From Ruminiclostridium hungatei (lineage in GTDB: Bacteria > Bacillota > Clostridia > Acetivibrionales > DSM-1351), in contig NZ_MZGX01000001.1 in assembly GCF_002051585.1 (NCBI RefSeq), forward strand, positions 124,001 through 188,000: DNA of 64,000 bases. The letters are read 5' to 3'. This document shows positions 50,800-60,265 of the stretch, piece after piece. How positions within the stretch are numbered: the stretch's first letter is position 1; every line of letters starts with the position of its first letter. The notes beneath the pieces were generated by a model. The model was not told where the DNA came from, made no database searches, and worked only from the letters and a program-made list of their open reading frames with translations. The translations under genes were made by a program, and so were the position numbers.

Positions 50800-52857
50800 G
50801 TGAATTTAACAGATAAAGAAATGAAGTTGTACGTCGCGGCATTTTGCTGTGGAGCGGGCGGTCAGACACTTGGCCTTAAGCAATCCCAAAACGAATACAA
50901 GGGCATTGCAGGTGGATTTGAGATGTTGGCCGGGTATGACAATGACCCGACAGTTATTAAGAATTATGAACGTATAACCGGGAGCAAAGGAATATGCGCC
51001 GACCTTTTTACCCGAGAGCAATTCGTATTATTCCATGGTGAAGAACCTGGACCTGAGTGGGAAGAGCTGACTGCCGCCAAAGTCCGGGAGCAATGTGGAA
51101 AAACTCCGGATGTGGTGGTAATGTCCCCTCCATGCAAAGGATTTAGCCGTTTACTTCAGCTACCTGAAAGAGTATTTGACCTGGTTCTTGAGGCATGGTT
51201 CGATGACCTACCAGCTATCCTGCTAATGGAAAATGTTCCTGGAATCAGAGATAAAGGACGTGGGATTGAAACCTTGAAAAAGATAAAACGCAAGCTTGCG
51301 TTACGCGGATATGTTTTTCATGAGGATTTGTACGATTGCGGTGATTGGGGAGGACTCGGGCAACATAGGGTGCGATACCTGCTAATAGCGCGATTACCTG
51401 ACAAGGTTCCTGACTTTGTATTCCAGCCTCCGAAACTGCCACTCAAATCCATAGGTGATATTCTTGGTCCGTTGCCTATGCCGGGGGATATGGAAAAGGG
51501 CGGTAAAATGCACCGAATCCCAAACCTTGCATGGAGAACATGGGAACGCCTAGCTCTCATACCGGCCGGAAAGGATTGGAGAGCTCTTGAGAATTTTGGT
51601 AGAGATCAATGGAAAGGTGCATGGAGAATAGTTCCCTGGGACGAGCCTTCAAATGCAGTCACATCATCAACAAAGGGAGTTGGACAATCAACAGGCGTTT
51701 CGGCTGTAGCAGACCCAAGGATTGAATTTGTTCAGGGATATGGCAATAAATACAGGGTAGTTTCGGCAGATGAACCAAGTCCAACAGTAACCGGAAGTAG
51801 ATTAGGCAGTGGAGCCCCAATTTATGCTGACCCGAATATCCAGAGATTTGCTGAAAGCTTCGGTACGGATTTGTTAGGTGAAATTGAAGATAACGATATA
51901 GAACCCGAAAGCATTGGTCCAAAGGTGCCAAAGTTCGCCGCCAATTCAAGTAAAGTACAGTCATGGGACGAGCCTTCTGGAACCGTAATTGGTGGGGCAG
52001 GTGTATCAAATGGTGCTTTGAACGTGGCGGACCCACGAATCGAACATCCAACATGGCGCAGGACACAGATAAGAAAAGTGCAGGAATGGGATAAGCCGTC
52101 TGGTACGATTACAGGCTCGTCAAATCCAAGTGGAGCAGGTTCTGGAATCATTGCAGACCCAAGACTGAAATGCGATGCCAGACCAGGAGCATACGGTGTA
52201 CAAAACTGGGATGATACATCAGTTACATTGACTTCAAGTATGGATGTTCACAATTTCCCTGCCGCTGTATCCGACCCGAGGTTGAATGAAAGGAATGGAC
52301 GATATCCAGGTACATATAAAGTTATTCCCTGGGAGGAACCGTCAACGACAGTCATTGGCCAGACAGATATTCAAAGTGGCGCTCTCAATGTGGCAGATCC
52401 ACGGAAATGGTCCGGGGCTGGAAACTACGGCGTAATGGATTGGGGTGAACCAGCAAAGACGGTTACAGCCAGCGGAGATATTCATGCCGGAGCAGCTGCT
52501 GTAGCTGACCCGAGGATTCCAGAACCAGATGATAGAGGTATCTACATAATCATTGCAGCAGATGGCACCTGGCACAGACCAATAACGACTTATGAAATGG
52601 CTATGTTGCAGGGATTCCCTAGGACCATGAGGGACGGCACTCCTTTTGAGCTCATTGATTGCAGCGACGGCAAGGCACGTGAGTATATCGGCAATGCAGT
52701 TCCTGTTCAGACAGCAACAGCTATAGGGAATGCGCTACTTCAGACGCTTATGCCAAACATGCTGGGTGATGTTCATTGGGGATTCTCCAATTTGAAAATA
52801 TGGGTAAAAAATAAGTTTGATGAGGTCAGGAGGTACTTTGATGAAGATAGCAATTGA
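50800..52857 (+). CDS. DNA (cytosine-5) methyltransferase with an internal repeat array
   Basis: 685 residues, GTG start. Motif I FCCGAGGQTLG, motif IV SPPCKGFSR (nucleophile Cys112), motif VI LLMENVPG, motif VIII GQHRVRYLLIARL, motif IX RPITTYEMAMLQGFP and motif X YIGNAVPV are all present. Between VIII (about 200) and IX (about 600) lie roughly seven imperfect repeats of about 45-60 residues: W(D/E)EPSxTVTG, a Gly-rich stretch, then VADPR(I/L). Normal C5 enzymes have one such segment, next to the target recognition domain. Likely protects phage DNA; specificity may be multiple. Confidence 0.9.
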   Translation: MNLTDKEMKLYVAAFCCGAGGQTLGLKQSQNEYKGIAGGFEMLAGYDNDPTVIKNYERITGSKGICADLFTREQFVLFHGEEPGPEWEELTAAKVREQCGKTPDVVVMSPPCKGFSRLLQLPERVFDLVLEAWFDDLPAILLMENVPGIRDKGRGIETLKKIKRKLALRGYVFHEDLYDCGDWGGLGQHRVRYLLIARLPDKVPDFVFQPPKLPLKSIGDILGPLPMPGDMEKGGKMHRIPNLAWRTWERLALIPAGKDWRALENFGRDQWKGAWRIVPWDEPSNAVTSSTKGVGQSTGVSAVADPRIEFVQGYGNKYRVVSADEPSPTVTGSRLGSGAPIYADPNIQRFAESFGTDLLGEIEDNDIEPESIGPKVPKFAANSSKVQSWDEPSGTVIGGAGVSNGALNVADPRIEHPTWRRTQIRKVQEWDKPSGTITGSSNPSGAGSGIIADPRLKCDARPGAYGVQNWDDTSVTLTSSMDVHNFPAAVSDPRLNERNGRYPGTYKVIPWEEPSTTVIGQTDIQSGALNVADPRKWSGAGNYGVMDWGEPAKTVTASGDIHAGAAAVADPRIPEPDDRGIYIIIAADGTWHRPITTYEMAMLQGFPRTMRDGTPFELIDCSDGKAREYIGNAVPVQTATAIGNALLQTLMPNMLGDVHWGFSNLKIWVKNKFDEVRRYFDEDSN

Positions 52858-53947
52858 TAAAGGCGAGCTCGTAAAAGCTTTAGATATAGTTTTGAAAGTG
52901 GCACCAGTAGGAAAGGTTAATACGCAGATTCTTGAGGGGGTTTTGCTCGAGTCGGCTGACAATGGGAAACTTCATTTGACATGCAATAACCTCGAAACGG
53001 CGATAAAATTAACGGTTGAATGTGAAATTATTGAGCCGGGCAATGTAGTTGTTAATTCAAAGCTATTTAGTGAAATCATAAAAAAGATGCCTGATGAAGA
53101 AATAGACATTCTTACAAACGATAGGGAAATGAATATTGAAGCAGGTAAGACCGTCATGAAACTTCCAATTCTTAAGGGTGAATATCCAGGAATGCAAACA
53201 ATAACTGAAAAAGGCAGAATGGTAATAAGTAAATCAATTTTTTCAGAATTAATCAGTAAGGTTGCATTTACGGTATATGACGGTGAGGAAAAGCCAGTAT
53301 ATTCAGGAATAAAAATTGATATTTTGGGCGGGAGGATAAATGTCATCGCGACTGATACTTATACTTTTGCCTTACAGCGGAGAAGCATGAATGCACCGGA
53401 TATAAGTACACTGTTGAACGGGAAATCTCTTGAAGGTATGTCCAAGGTGTTGTCTGGCGAAGAAAACATATCCTTGTCAATTGGTGAAAATATGGCTGTT
53501 CTGTATACAGACAACATCCAAGCAAATATCAGAACGGTTGAAGGTAGCTTTTTAGATTACAAAAGATGGATATCTATTGCACATGAAACACAAGTAAGCG
53601 TAGATAGAAAAAGCATAATGAAATCGTTAGAAAGAGCTGCGTTAGTGCTCGAAACTGGCGCAAAGGGGTCGGTGGTCAATGCATTGGAGGTCAGTTCAAA
53701 TACGGGTGGCTTAACATTGAAAAGCTCTGGGCAAAAAGGCTCCTTTGATGAAAAAATCCCTGGAGATATAAAGGGTAGTGACTTTAAAAAAATTGGCATT
53801 GACCCTCGAAGAGTCATGGATTGCCTGAAATGCATTGACGACAAAGAAGTGATTTTAAATTTCTCTGGAGAGCAAACACCGTTATTTATAACTCCGGTGG
53901 AAGGGGATGATTACATCTACATCATTCCGCTTGTCCGGACTAGGTAG
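52841..53947 (+). CDS. dnaN: phage-encoded DNA polymerase III beta clamp
   Basis: 368 residues from the ATG after AGGAGG. Three-domain clamp: MKIAIDKGELVKALDIVLKV, NLETAIKLTVECEI and PDEEIDILTN in domain I, and a C-terminal DYIYIIPLVRTR resembling the clamp's peptide-binding edge. Similar to bacterial DnaN in length. It probably supports phage DNA synthesis with the host polymerase. Overlaps the methyltransferase end. Confidence 0.88.
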   Translation: MKIAIDKGELVKALDIVLKVAPVGKVNTQILEGVLLESADNGKLHLTCNNLETAIKLTVECEIIEPGNVVVNSKLFSEIIKKMPDEEIDILTNDREMNIEAGKTVMKLPILKGEYPGMQTITEKGRMVISKSIFSELISKVAFTVYDGEEKPVYSGIKIDILGGRINVIATDTYTFALQRRSMNAPDISTLLNGKSLEGMSKVLSGEENISLSIGENMAVLYTDNIQANIRTVEGSFLDYKRWISIAHETQVSVDRKSIMKSLERAALVLETGAKGSVVNALEVSSNTGGLTLKSSGQKGSFDEKIPGDIKGSDFKKIGIDPRRVMDCLKCIDDKEVILNFSGEQTPLFITPVEGDDYIYIIPLVRTR

Positions 53948-53956
53948 GTGTAACCA

Positions 53957-56476
53957 ATGGGATACTTAGCATTTTTAAAGCGAAAGATGGACATTGCTCC
54001 TGAGACCGGGTTTGATATTGATATCTCCGAGGTGAATCCTGCTTTAAAGCCACATCAGAGAACAGCAGTTGTCTGGGGGATAAAGGGCGGCAGACGAGCG
54101 ATATTCAAATCTTGGGGACTTGGAAAAACAATAGTTAACCTGGAGATATGCCGGATTATTCAAAAGCATAAAGGCGGCAAGGCACTGATAGTTTTGCCGC
54201 TCGGGGTAAAGCAGGAGTTCTTAAGGGACGCAGTTCGGATTCTCGGGATGGAGCCACCACAATACGTCCGCAATATGGCTGAAATATATGCAACAACTAC
54301 GGATATTCTCCTTACAAACTATGAGCGTGTAAGGGATGGAGATATAGACCCGACATACTTTACAGTTTGTACACTCGACGAAGCAGCCGTATTGAGAAGT
54401 TACGGCAGCGATACATATCAGACGTTCATGATAAAGTTCAAGGGGGTGAAGTATAAGTTTGCGTTTACTGCCACACCCTCTCCGAACAGGCTAAAAGAGC
54501 TTATACATTACGCTGCTTTTTTGGAGATTATGGATTCAGGGCAGGCCTTAACAAGATTCTTCCAAAGAGACTCAACCAAAGCAAATAACCTCACTCTATA
54601 TCCCCACCACGAGGACGAATTCTGGCTTTGGTGCAGCTCATGGGCTTTATGGATAACACAGCCTTCAGACTTGGGTCCCGAATATTCTGACGAAGGATAC
54701 GACCTGCCACCATTGGAGGTCAGATATCATGAGATACAGGTAGACCGGGAATTGTATGTAACAGACCGAGATGGCAGGATGAAAATTCAGGATGATGAGG
54801 TTGTCTCCTTGCCTGATGCTATGAAGGAAAAGCGCAGGAGCATTGATGAGAGAGTCGTAAAGATGGCTGAAATAGTCAATGAGAACCCAGACGACCATTT
54901 CATTTTGTGGCACGACCTGGAGGATGAGCGGAAAGCTATCAAGAAAGCCCTTCCTGATATGGTTGATATTTATGGCAGCCAAGATTATGAGATCCGTGAG
55001 CAGAGAGTTATTGACTTCTCAGATGGCAAATTCAGGCTGTTTGGCACGAAAAAGGAACTAAGTGGGAGTGGTTGCAATTTTCAGCGGCATTGCCACCGGG
55101 AGGTATTCTTAGGTATTGATTATGAATTTGAAGATTTCATTCAAGCAATTCACAGGGTCCTTCGTTTCTTGCAAACAGAAAAAGTTATTATCGATATTAT
55201 ACACACCAGCCGAGAGCGCAGAATCCTTCAGGTACTGCTGAAAAAGTGGGAACTGCACAAATACCAGGTCAAGAGGATGACGGATATCATTAAGAAATAC
55301 GGGTTATCCAGCACATCAATGATGGAGAAGATGTCTAGGACAATGGGGGTAAAAAGGGTGGAAGTAAAGGGAAAGAACTTTACAGCGGTAAACAACGATT
55401 GCATTCTGGAGTTCGAAAGATTGCCTGATAATTATTTTGATCTGCTGCACACTAGCATACCGTTCGGGAATCACTATGAATATTCAGCCAGTTACAATGA
55501 TTTTGGATTCAATCCGGACACTGAGGCATTCTTAGAACAGATGGACTACCTTTCCCCAAACCTTCTCAGAACACTTAAGCCTGGCCGTGTATTTGCCTGC
55601 CACGTTAAGGACCGTGTGTTGTTTGGTAATACAACAGGTGATGGATTCCCCACAATGGAACCATTTCATGCTCTATGCATACAGCACTATATGAAACATG
55701 GTTTTAGGTATTTCGGGATGATAACAGTAGTTACTGATGTCGTCCGGGAAAATAACCAGACCTACCGCCTTGGATGGAGCGAATGCTGCAAGGACGGAAC
55801 GAAGATGGGAGTCGGCTGCCCTGAGTACATATTGCTATTCAGGAAGCTGCCGAGCGATACCAGCAACGCATACGCAGATGTTCCAGTTGTAAAATCTAAG
55901 GAAGAATATACCCGGGCACAGTGGCAAATTGATGCTCATGCCCTTTGGAGATCATCTGGAAATAGGTTATTAACTAAGAAAGAATTATTAGATATCTCGG
56001 TGAACAAACTTCAAGCTGCATATACAAAGTATTCTCGTGAGACAGTTTACAGTTATGCTGAGCATGTTGAAATATCGAAAAAACTTGATGAAGATGGAAA
56101 GCTTCCTGGGAGTTTCATGGTCGTGGCGCCGGGTAGCTGGACAGACCAAGTTTGGGATGATATCTTACGCTTTAAGACTTTGAATGCGAAACAGACTCAA
56201 AAACGTTTACAGAACCATGTATGCCCGATTCAGATAGATATTCCCGAAAGAATCATCAACAGATATACCAATCCGGGCGAATTGGTAGGAGACCCTTTCG
56301 GGGGACTAATGACAATTCCAAACGTAGCATTGGATTTAGGGCGTAAAGGCTGGGGGTGTGAACTAGCTTCGAACTACTTCCGGGATGGAGTAGGCTACCT
56401 GCAGGCGGCAGATGCAGATGTAAGAGTTCCGTCGTTATTTGATTTCTTTGGAGAGGAAATGGAGGACCTGGGATGA
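53957..56476 (+). CDS. fusion of a superfamily 2 helicase and a DNA N-methyltransferase
   Basis: 839 residues. Helicase half: Q/Walker A SWGLGKTIVN (GLGKT 54-58), DEAA box 141-144 (TLDEAAVLR), motif III FTATPS, motif VI QAIHRVLRF near 390. Methylase half (about 465-820): NDCILEFERLPDNYFDLLHT with catalytic motif TSIPFGNHYEYS (a form of SPPY), and motif I-type VGDPFGGLMTIPNVALDLGR late in the chain, a permuted beta-class order. Seen in clostridial phages; it may methylate while moving along DNA. Confidence 0.85.
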   Translation: MGYLAFLKRKMDIAPETGFDIDISEVNPALKPHQRTAVVWGIKGGRRAIFKSWGLGKTIVNLEICRIIQKHKGGKALIVLPLGVKQEFLRDAVRILGMEPPQYVRNMAEIYATTTDILLTNYERVRDGDIDPTYFTVCTLDEAAVLRSYGSDTYQTFMIKFKGVKYKFAFTATPSPNRLKELIHYAAFLEIMDSGQALTRFFQRDSTKANNLTLYPHHEDEFWLWCSSWALWITQPSDLGPEYSDEGYDLPPLEVRYHEIQVDRELYVTDRDGRMKIQDDEVVSLPDAMKEKRRSIDERVVKMAEIVNENPDDHFILWHDLEDERKAIKKALPDMVDIYGSQDYEIREQRVIDFSDGKFRLFGTKKELSGSGCNFQRHCHREVFLGIDYEFEDFIQAIHRVLRFLQTEKVIIDIIHTSRERRILQVLLKKWELHKYQVKRMTDIIKKYGLSSTSMMEKMSRTMGVKRVEVKGKNFTAVNNDCILEFERLPDNYFDLLHTSIPFGNHYEYSASYNDFGFNPDTEAFLEQMDYLSPNLLRTLKPGRVFACHVKDRVLFGNTTGDGFPTMEPFHALCIQHYMKHGFRYFGMITVVTDVVRENNQTYRLGWSECCKDGTKMGVGCPEYILLFRKLPSDTSNAYADVPVVKSKEEYTRAQWQIDAHALWRSSGNRLLTKKELLDISVNKLQAAYTKYSRETVYSYAEHVEISKKLDEDGKLPGSFMVVAPGSWTDQVWDDILRFKTLNAKQTQKRLQNHVCPIQIDIPERIINRYTNPGELVGDPFGGLMTIPNVALDLGRKGWGCELASNYFRDGVGYLQAADADVRVPSLFDFFGEEMEDLG

Positions 56477-56790
56477 ATGAAGCGCTAAAGGCTATACAAA
56501 CTCTAAAACAGTTAACTCTCTGTGGAAATTGCGCTACCGGGGCAGATAAGGAAGGCGGCTGCACTGCTTGTGACAGAATGATAGCTAAATACCAGGCTAT
56601 TAAGGCCCTTGAAAAACAGATATCAAAGAAAGTTATTACCGAATTAATGACAGATTATAACGAATGTGTCAGGGGCCCGTCTTATGAAATATATAAATGC
56701 CCTGACTGTATGAAACACATATATGACATAGGTGCTGAATTTTGCGGCAGTTGTGGCAAAAGTCTGGATTGGGGTGATTCTGATGAATGA
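56473..56790 (+). CDS. zinc-ribbon phage protein, 105 aa
   Basis: Overlaps the helicase-methylase stop (ATGA). CGNCATG / CTACDRM and CPDCMKH / CGSCGKS give two possible zinc sites at both ends. Function unknown. Confidence 0.6.
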   Translation: MNEALKAIQTLKQLTLCGNCATGADKEGGCTACDRMIAKYQAIKALEKQISKKVITELMTDYNECVRGPSYEIYKCPDCMKHIYDIGAEFCGSCGKSLDWGDSDE

Positions 56791-57052
56791 AATAGAAAAG
56801 ACTATCGATTACTGCAAAGGTCACATCAAATCCCTTGAAGAAAAGCAGAAGCGGGAACAAGGATGCAAGTATTGTAAAGTACCCTACAAAGATATCATTG
56901 ACATAATTTTGGGCGAATCAGTAAACGGGGAAGAAGTTCATTTATTTATAAATACAGATGGTCAAAATCTTAGGCTATATGATAATTTACCGGATAACCC
57001 TAAAACCGATACATTAAAATTGGCTACTGTCCAATGTGCGGAAGGAGGCTAA
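56783..57052 (+). CDS. small phage protein, 89 aa
   Basis: Start overlaps the previous gene. GCKYCKVPYKDIIDIIL is one Cys pair; a beta-rich C-terminal half (HLFINTDGQNLRLY) follows. Function unknown. Confidence 0.55.
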   Translation: MNEIEKTIDYCKGHIKSLEEKQKREQGCKYCKVPYKDIIDIILGESVNGEEVHLFINTDGQNLRLYDNLPDNPKTDTLKLATVQCAEGG

Positions 57053-57055
57053 GTC

Positions 57056-57250
57056 ATGAGTGAGCCGGAAGAAAAATGTTGTTACATCTGCGAGAATTAC
57101 ATTGCCTTTCACGGAACAGCAGGTACATGCAAAATAAAACCCAAGGCAATATTGGTAGACGCTTTGGATATATGTCAGGATTTTAAAGAGTATGGCCGGA
57201 AGCAAATCCCGGGTAAGGAGGAGGCAAACCATGAGAGTACTACTAATTGA
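57056..57250 (+). CDS. small Cys-rich phage protein, 64 aa
   Basis: EEKCCYICENYI, with Cys at GTCKIKP and DICQDF, is a four-Cys metal-site pattern common in phage proteins. Overlaps the radical SAM gene by 20 bases. Confidence 0.55.
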   Translation: MSEPEEKCCYICENYIAFHGTAGTCKIKPKAILVDALDICQDFKEYGRKQIPGKEEANHESTTN

Positions 57251-58235
57251 TGTAGATGGGAAGCTACCAAATCTTGCATTGATGAAGCTCTCAACCTGGC
57301 ACAAATCCCTTGGCGATGAAGTATTCCTGAATGAATGCATCAATCCGGATAAAGTCTACATATCAGTCTTGTTTACATGGAATAGATCAAAAGTCGAAAA
57401 AATTATGCTGCTTTACCCGAATGCAGAGATTGAAGTCGGCGGCACCGGTTGGGATATTCACAAAACACTTCCGGCAGAAATCGAAGCTTACAAGCCCGAC
57501 TATAATTTATACAAAGTATCCGATATCCTGCCAAGAATTAAAGGCGGTATTGCTACCAAGGAAAGCAAAATTAAAAAGGCTGAGACGATTGTTAATGCTG
57601 GCATGGGATTTACTTCCCGGGGATGTATCCGAAACTGCGGATTCTGCTTTGTACCGCCAAAGGAAGGTAAATTTCATAGAGTAGGAGAGATTCAAGACCT
57701 TATCAATCCAAAGTCAAATGTAATTATTCTACTGGACAATAACTTGACTGCCGACCCAGATTGTATAGAAAAGCTGCACGAAATACGGGACAGAGGGCTT
57801 GTTGTGGACATTACACAAGGAATTGACGTAAGGTTGGTAACACCAGGAATTGCACATGCATTGAGCGAGGTTAAGCATCTTCGAAGTATACATTATGCCT
57901 GGGACTTGATGCCATTTGAAAGACAGGTATTTGAAGGGATAAAGATACTTTCAGAGCATGTCAAACTGTATAAGCACATCTGCATGATGTTAACCGGATA
58001 TGATACCACTTTTGAAGAGGATATGTATAGATTCAGAAAACTTATTGAGCAAGGAGTTAAGCCTTATGTAATGCCCTACAACAAAGCATACCCGACAGTA
58101 AAACATCAGTGTTTTGCAGGTTGGGTAAACAGCAGAAAGCATACAGTATGCAGTTTTGAAGAGTTTGAACCATGGGTAAAGTCACAAAACAAAAATCAAT
58201 TGAACTTATTTGAAGGAGCGTGGGCGGATGGATAG
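57231..58235 (+). CDS. radical SAM protein of phage type
   Basis: 334 residues from the ATG after AAGGAGGAGG. The 4Fe-4S cluster motif is C132-x3-C136-x2-C139 in GCIRNCGFCF. The N-terminal region (RVLLIDVDGKLPNLALMKLS, then IEVGGTGWD) resembles the cobalamin-binding-like domain of B12-type radical SAM enzymes but lacks a DxHxxG motif. ILLDNNLTADP is a conserved strand. Substrate unknown; its place among DNA-modification genes suggests a role on DNA, RNA or nucleotides. Confidence 0.85.
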   Translation: MRVLLIDVDGKLPNLALMKLSTWHKSLGDEVFLNECINPDKVYISVLFTWNRSKVEKIMLLYPNAEIEVGGTGWDIHKTLPAEIEAYKPDYNLYKVSDILPRIKGGIATKESKIKKAETIVNAGMGFTSRGCIRNCGFCFVPPKEGKFHRVGEIQDLINPKSNVIILLDNNLTADPDCIEKLHEIRDRGLVVDITQGIDVRLVTPGIAHALSEVKHLRSIHYAWDLMPFERQVFEGIKILSEHVKLYKHICMMLTGYDTTFEEDMYRFRKLIEQGVKPYVMPYNKAYPTVKHQCFAGWVNSRKHTVCSFEEFEPWVKSQNKNQLNLFEGAWADG

Positions 58236-58383
58236 ACACCAGTATATCAGTTGGTATAAAGGCCACTACGGCCATATGCCACCACAGAAGTTATTGGACA
58301 AGTATTATCCTATTGTCCAGAAGGAAGATGTGATTCCAGAGCCAACGCTGGAAGAGCGGGAAGCGTTTTGGAGAGAGGAGTAA
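58228..58383 (+). CDS. small phage protein, 51 aa
   Basis: ATG overlaps the end of the radical SAM gene. Sequence MDRHQYISWYKGHYGHMPPQ is rich in His, Tyr and Pro, then acidic. No family recognised. Confidence 0.5.
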   Translation: MDRHQYISWYKGHYGHMPPQKLLDKYYPIVQKEDVIPEPTLEEREAFWREE

Positions 58384-58388
58384 GAAGA

Positions 58389-58982
58389 TTGAAATTTAAA
58401 GATTTTGCAGTGGCTATGGTTCTTGTGTTTATGCTTGTTTTACTGGGGAAGTACAACAGCTTGGCGCTTGAAAACCAGGACAGTATAGGTATTATGAATC
58501 AACAAATAGAAGACTTGCAGCAGCAAATGGAAGCGTTGCCGTCAATATCATCAGATATCAGTGATATTACTGAACAAATCAAAGTGCTATCAGCCAAAAT
58601 TGAATCCAACCGAAAAGAGCTTGATAATAAAATATCCCGTGGCAGTGCAGATGTTCGAAAGATGAGAGTAACAGCATATGACCTGTCCGTGGAATCCTGT
58701 GGAAAACGGCCCAGCCATCCGTTGTATGGGATTACGGCCAGTGGTGAACCGGTGAAGGAATGGAGTACAATTGCGACCGGACCAGAGCTTCCATTCGGGA
58801 CCAGAATATACATACCTTACTTCCGGGATAAGCCCAACAATGGAATTTTCGTTGTGGCAGACAGAGGTAGCGCAATTAAACGGAATTGTATCGATGTGTA
58901 TATGGCTGACAGTGATGCTTGCCAGGAGTTTGGTGTAAAGATGTTTGATGTTTATGTATTGGGGGAGGATGATGAAAAGTGA
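58389..58982 (+). CDS. phage-encoded 3D-domain protein with membrane anchor
   Basis: 197 residues; TTG start 9 bases after GAGAGGAG. Membrane helix (about 5-22), coiled coil (about 30-85), and a C-terminal 3D domain with TAYDLSVESCG, GITASGEPV and VVADRGSAIK...CIDVYM. Same layout as the chromosomal protein at 14309 but shorter. It may remodel peptidoglycan at entry or exit, or modify the host envelope. Located among early genes, not in a lysis cassette. Confidence 0.8.
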   Translation: MKFKDFAVAMVLVFMLVLLGKYNSLALENQDSIGIMNQQIEDLQQQMEALPSISSDISDITEQIKVLSAKIESNRKELDNKISRGSADVRKMRVTAYDLSVESCGKRPSHPLYGITASGEPVKEWSTIATGPELPFGTRIYIPYFRDKPNNGIFVVADRGSAIKRNCIDVYMADSDACQEFGVKMFDVYVLGEDDEK

Positions 58983-59200
58983 GAGAAATGAGCCTTGAAA
59001 TGGTTCGTAGCAACAGGGCCAGAAAGTGCCGGAAATGTGGCGCAATGATTCCTGCGAAGCAGTTTTCTCAAAAGATAACCAAGAAGCAAACCGGTGCAAT
59101 AAGCCGAACAGAAACTTATTATACGTGTATTAATTGTCCGGAGAAGAATGAAATAAAAGCAGGTAGTTCAGTTCTGCATAAGCCTACAGGTGAAACTTGA
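58979..59200 (+). CDS. zinc-ribbon phage protein, 73 aa
   Basis: Overlaps the 3D gene. Motifs RKCRKCGAMIPA and YYTCINCPEK form one zinc-ribbon. Start uncertain between GTG 58979 and nearby ATG codons. Confidence 0.55.
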   Translation: MREMSLEMVRSNRARKCRKCGAMIPAKQFSQKITKKQTGAISRTETYYTCINCPEKNEIKAGSSVLHKPTGET

Positions 59201-59230
59201 TTTGTCCTTGGAGTAAACAAGCCGGAGAAT

Positions 59231-59365
59231 ATGGTTTGTATTGCTGGATGGCCACCGTCAGTTGCAAATCTTTCAGATTGTGAGCTTAAAGATATCGGAA
59301 ATGGAATAACACAGCAAGAAAGGAAATACCGCGATAATGAATTCGGGCTGAATTGGGAGGAATAA
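59231..59365 (+). CDS. small phage protein, 44 aa
   Basis: GGAGA just before the ATG. MVCIAGWPPSVANLSDCELK, then a charged end (GLNWEE). Stop is 4 bases before the next start. No family recognised. Confidence 0.4.
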   Translation: MVCIAGWPPSVANLSDCELKDIGNGITQQERKYRDNEFGLNWEE

Positions 59366-59369
59366 AGGT

Positions 59370-59846
59370 ATGAATAAAGGTGCAATCATAGACGAAACAG
59401 GAAAATACAGATACTTGCTCTGGCGAATATGGGACGAAACAAAGCCATTAGCAGTGTTCATTATGCTGAATCCCTCCACGGCTGATGCAGAGGAGGATGA
59501 CCCGACAATACGCCGCTGTATGAATTATGCCCGGAGTTGGGGTTACGGCGGGATAAAGGTTGTAAATCTCTTTGCATACCGGGCTACAAATCCGAAAGAA
59601 TTGACCAAGGTTATTGACCCCGTTGGACCTGAAAACCATGGTCATGTTATTAAGGCAATTAATGGGGCTGAGATTGTTATAGCAGCTTGGGGAACTAAAG
59701 GAAACTACATGAGTATGCAGAGCAGTATTATCCAATTGCTAAAGACAACTCCAAAGTTACACTATTTGGGTATTACAAAGGATGGTTATCCAAAGCACCC
59801 TTTGTATCTTAAAGCAGATTTGAAGCCGGTTAAGTGGGCGATATAA
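59370..59846 (+). CDS. DUF1643 family protein
   Basis: 158 residues. YRYLLWRIWDETKPLAVFIMLNPSTAD with DPTIRRCMNYARSWGYGG and VVNLFAYRATNP define DUF1643, common in phages and plasmids. Activity unknown. Overlaps the next gene's coding region slightly. Confidence 0.88.
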   Translation: MNKGAIIDETGKYRYLLWRIWDETKPLAVFIMLNPSTADAEEDDPTIRRCMNYARSWGYGGIKVVNLFAYRATNPKELTKVIDPVGPENHGHVIKAINGAEIVIAAWGTKGNYMSMQSSIIQLLKTTPKLHYLGITKDGYPKHPLYLKADLKPVKWAI

Positions 59847-59860
59847 AGGAGGTTTATGTT

Positions 59861-60265
59861 TTGATTAACAACAAAGACATCGGTTCTCTTAAAGATTATT
59901 TTTGTGGTCTTGACCACTCTGTGTTTGGACATCAAGTAAAAACAATGGCGCGGCATGGCAAGGAATTAATTGAGGTTATCGAAGCTCAGCAACAAGAAAT
60001 TGATAAGTTGAAAAAATATGAGAGTGAATATCCAGGGCTTAAGGTGAAATACCGTGTATTTAAGGCAAGGAACAACGAGCCTGTGGAAGGATGTTTCGTC
60101 CTTAGACCAGATAAAGATTTGGCGGCCAGAACTGCATTAAGAGCATATATGCATGCGACTGATAATTATGTGCTGCAACAAGACTTGAAGAAGTGGATTG
60201 CGGAATTGGAAGGAGGAGATGGCCTTGCAACAAATAATAGATGTTCTCAAAACTCTTCGGATTAA
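59861..60265 (+). CDS. phage protein, 134 aa, function unknown
   Basis: TTG start 8 bases after AAGGAGG. A coiled segment near 35-60 and a C-terminal half (CFVLRPDKDLAARTALRAYM) typical of small phage early proteins. No assigned function. Confidence 0.55.
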   Translation: MINNKDIGSLKDYFCGLDHSVFGHQVKTMARHGKELIEVIEAQQQEIDKLKKYESEYPGLKVKYRVFKARNNEPVEGCFVLRPDKDLAARTALRAYMHATDNYVLQQDLKKWIAELEGGDGLATNNRCSQNSSD

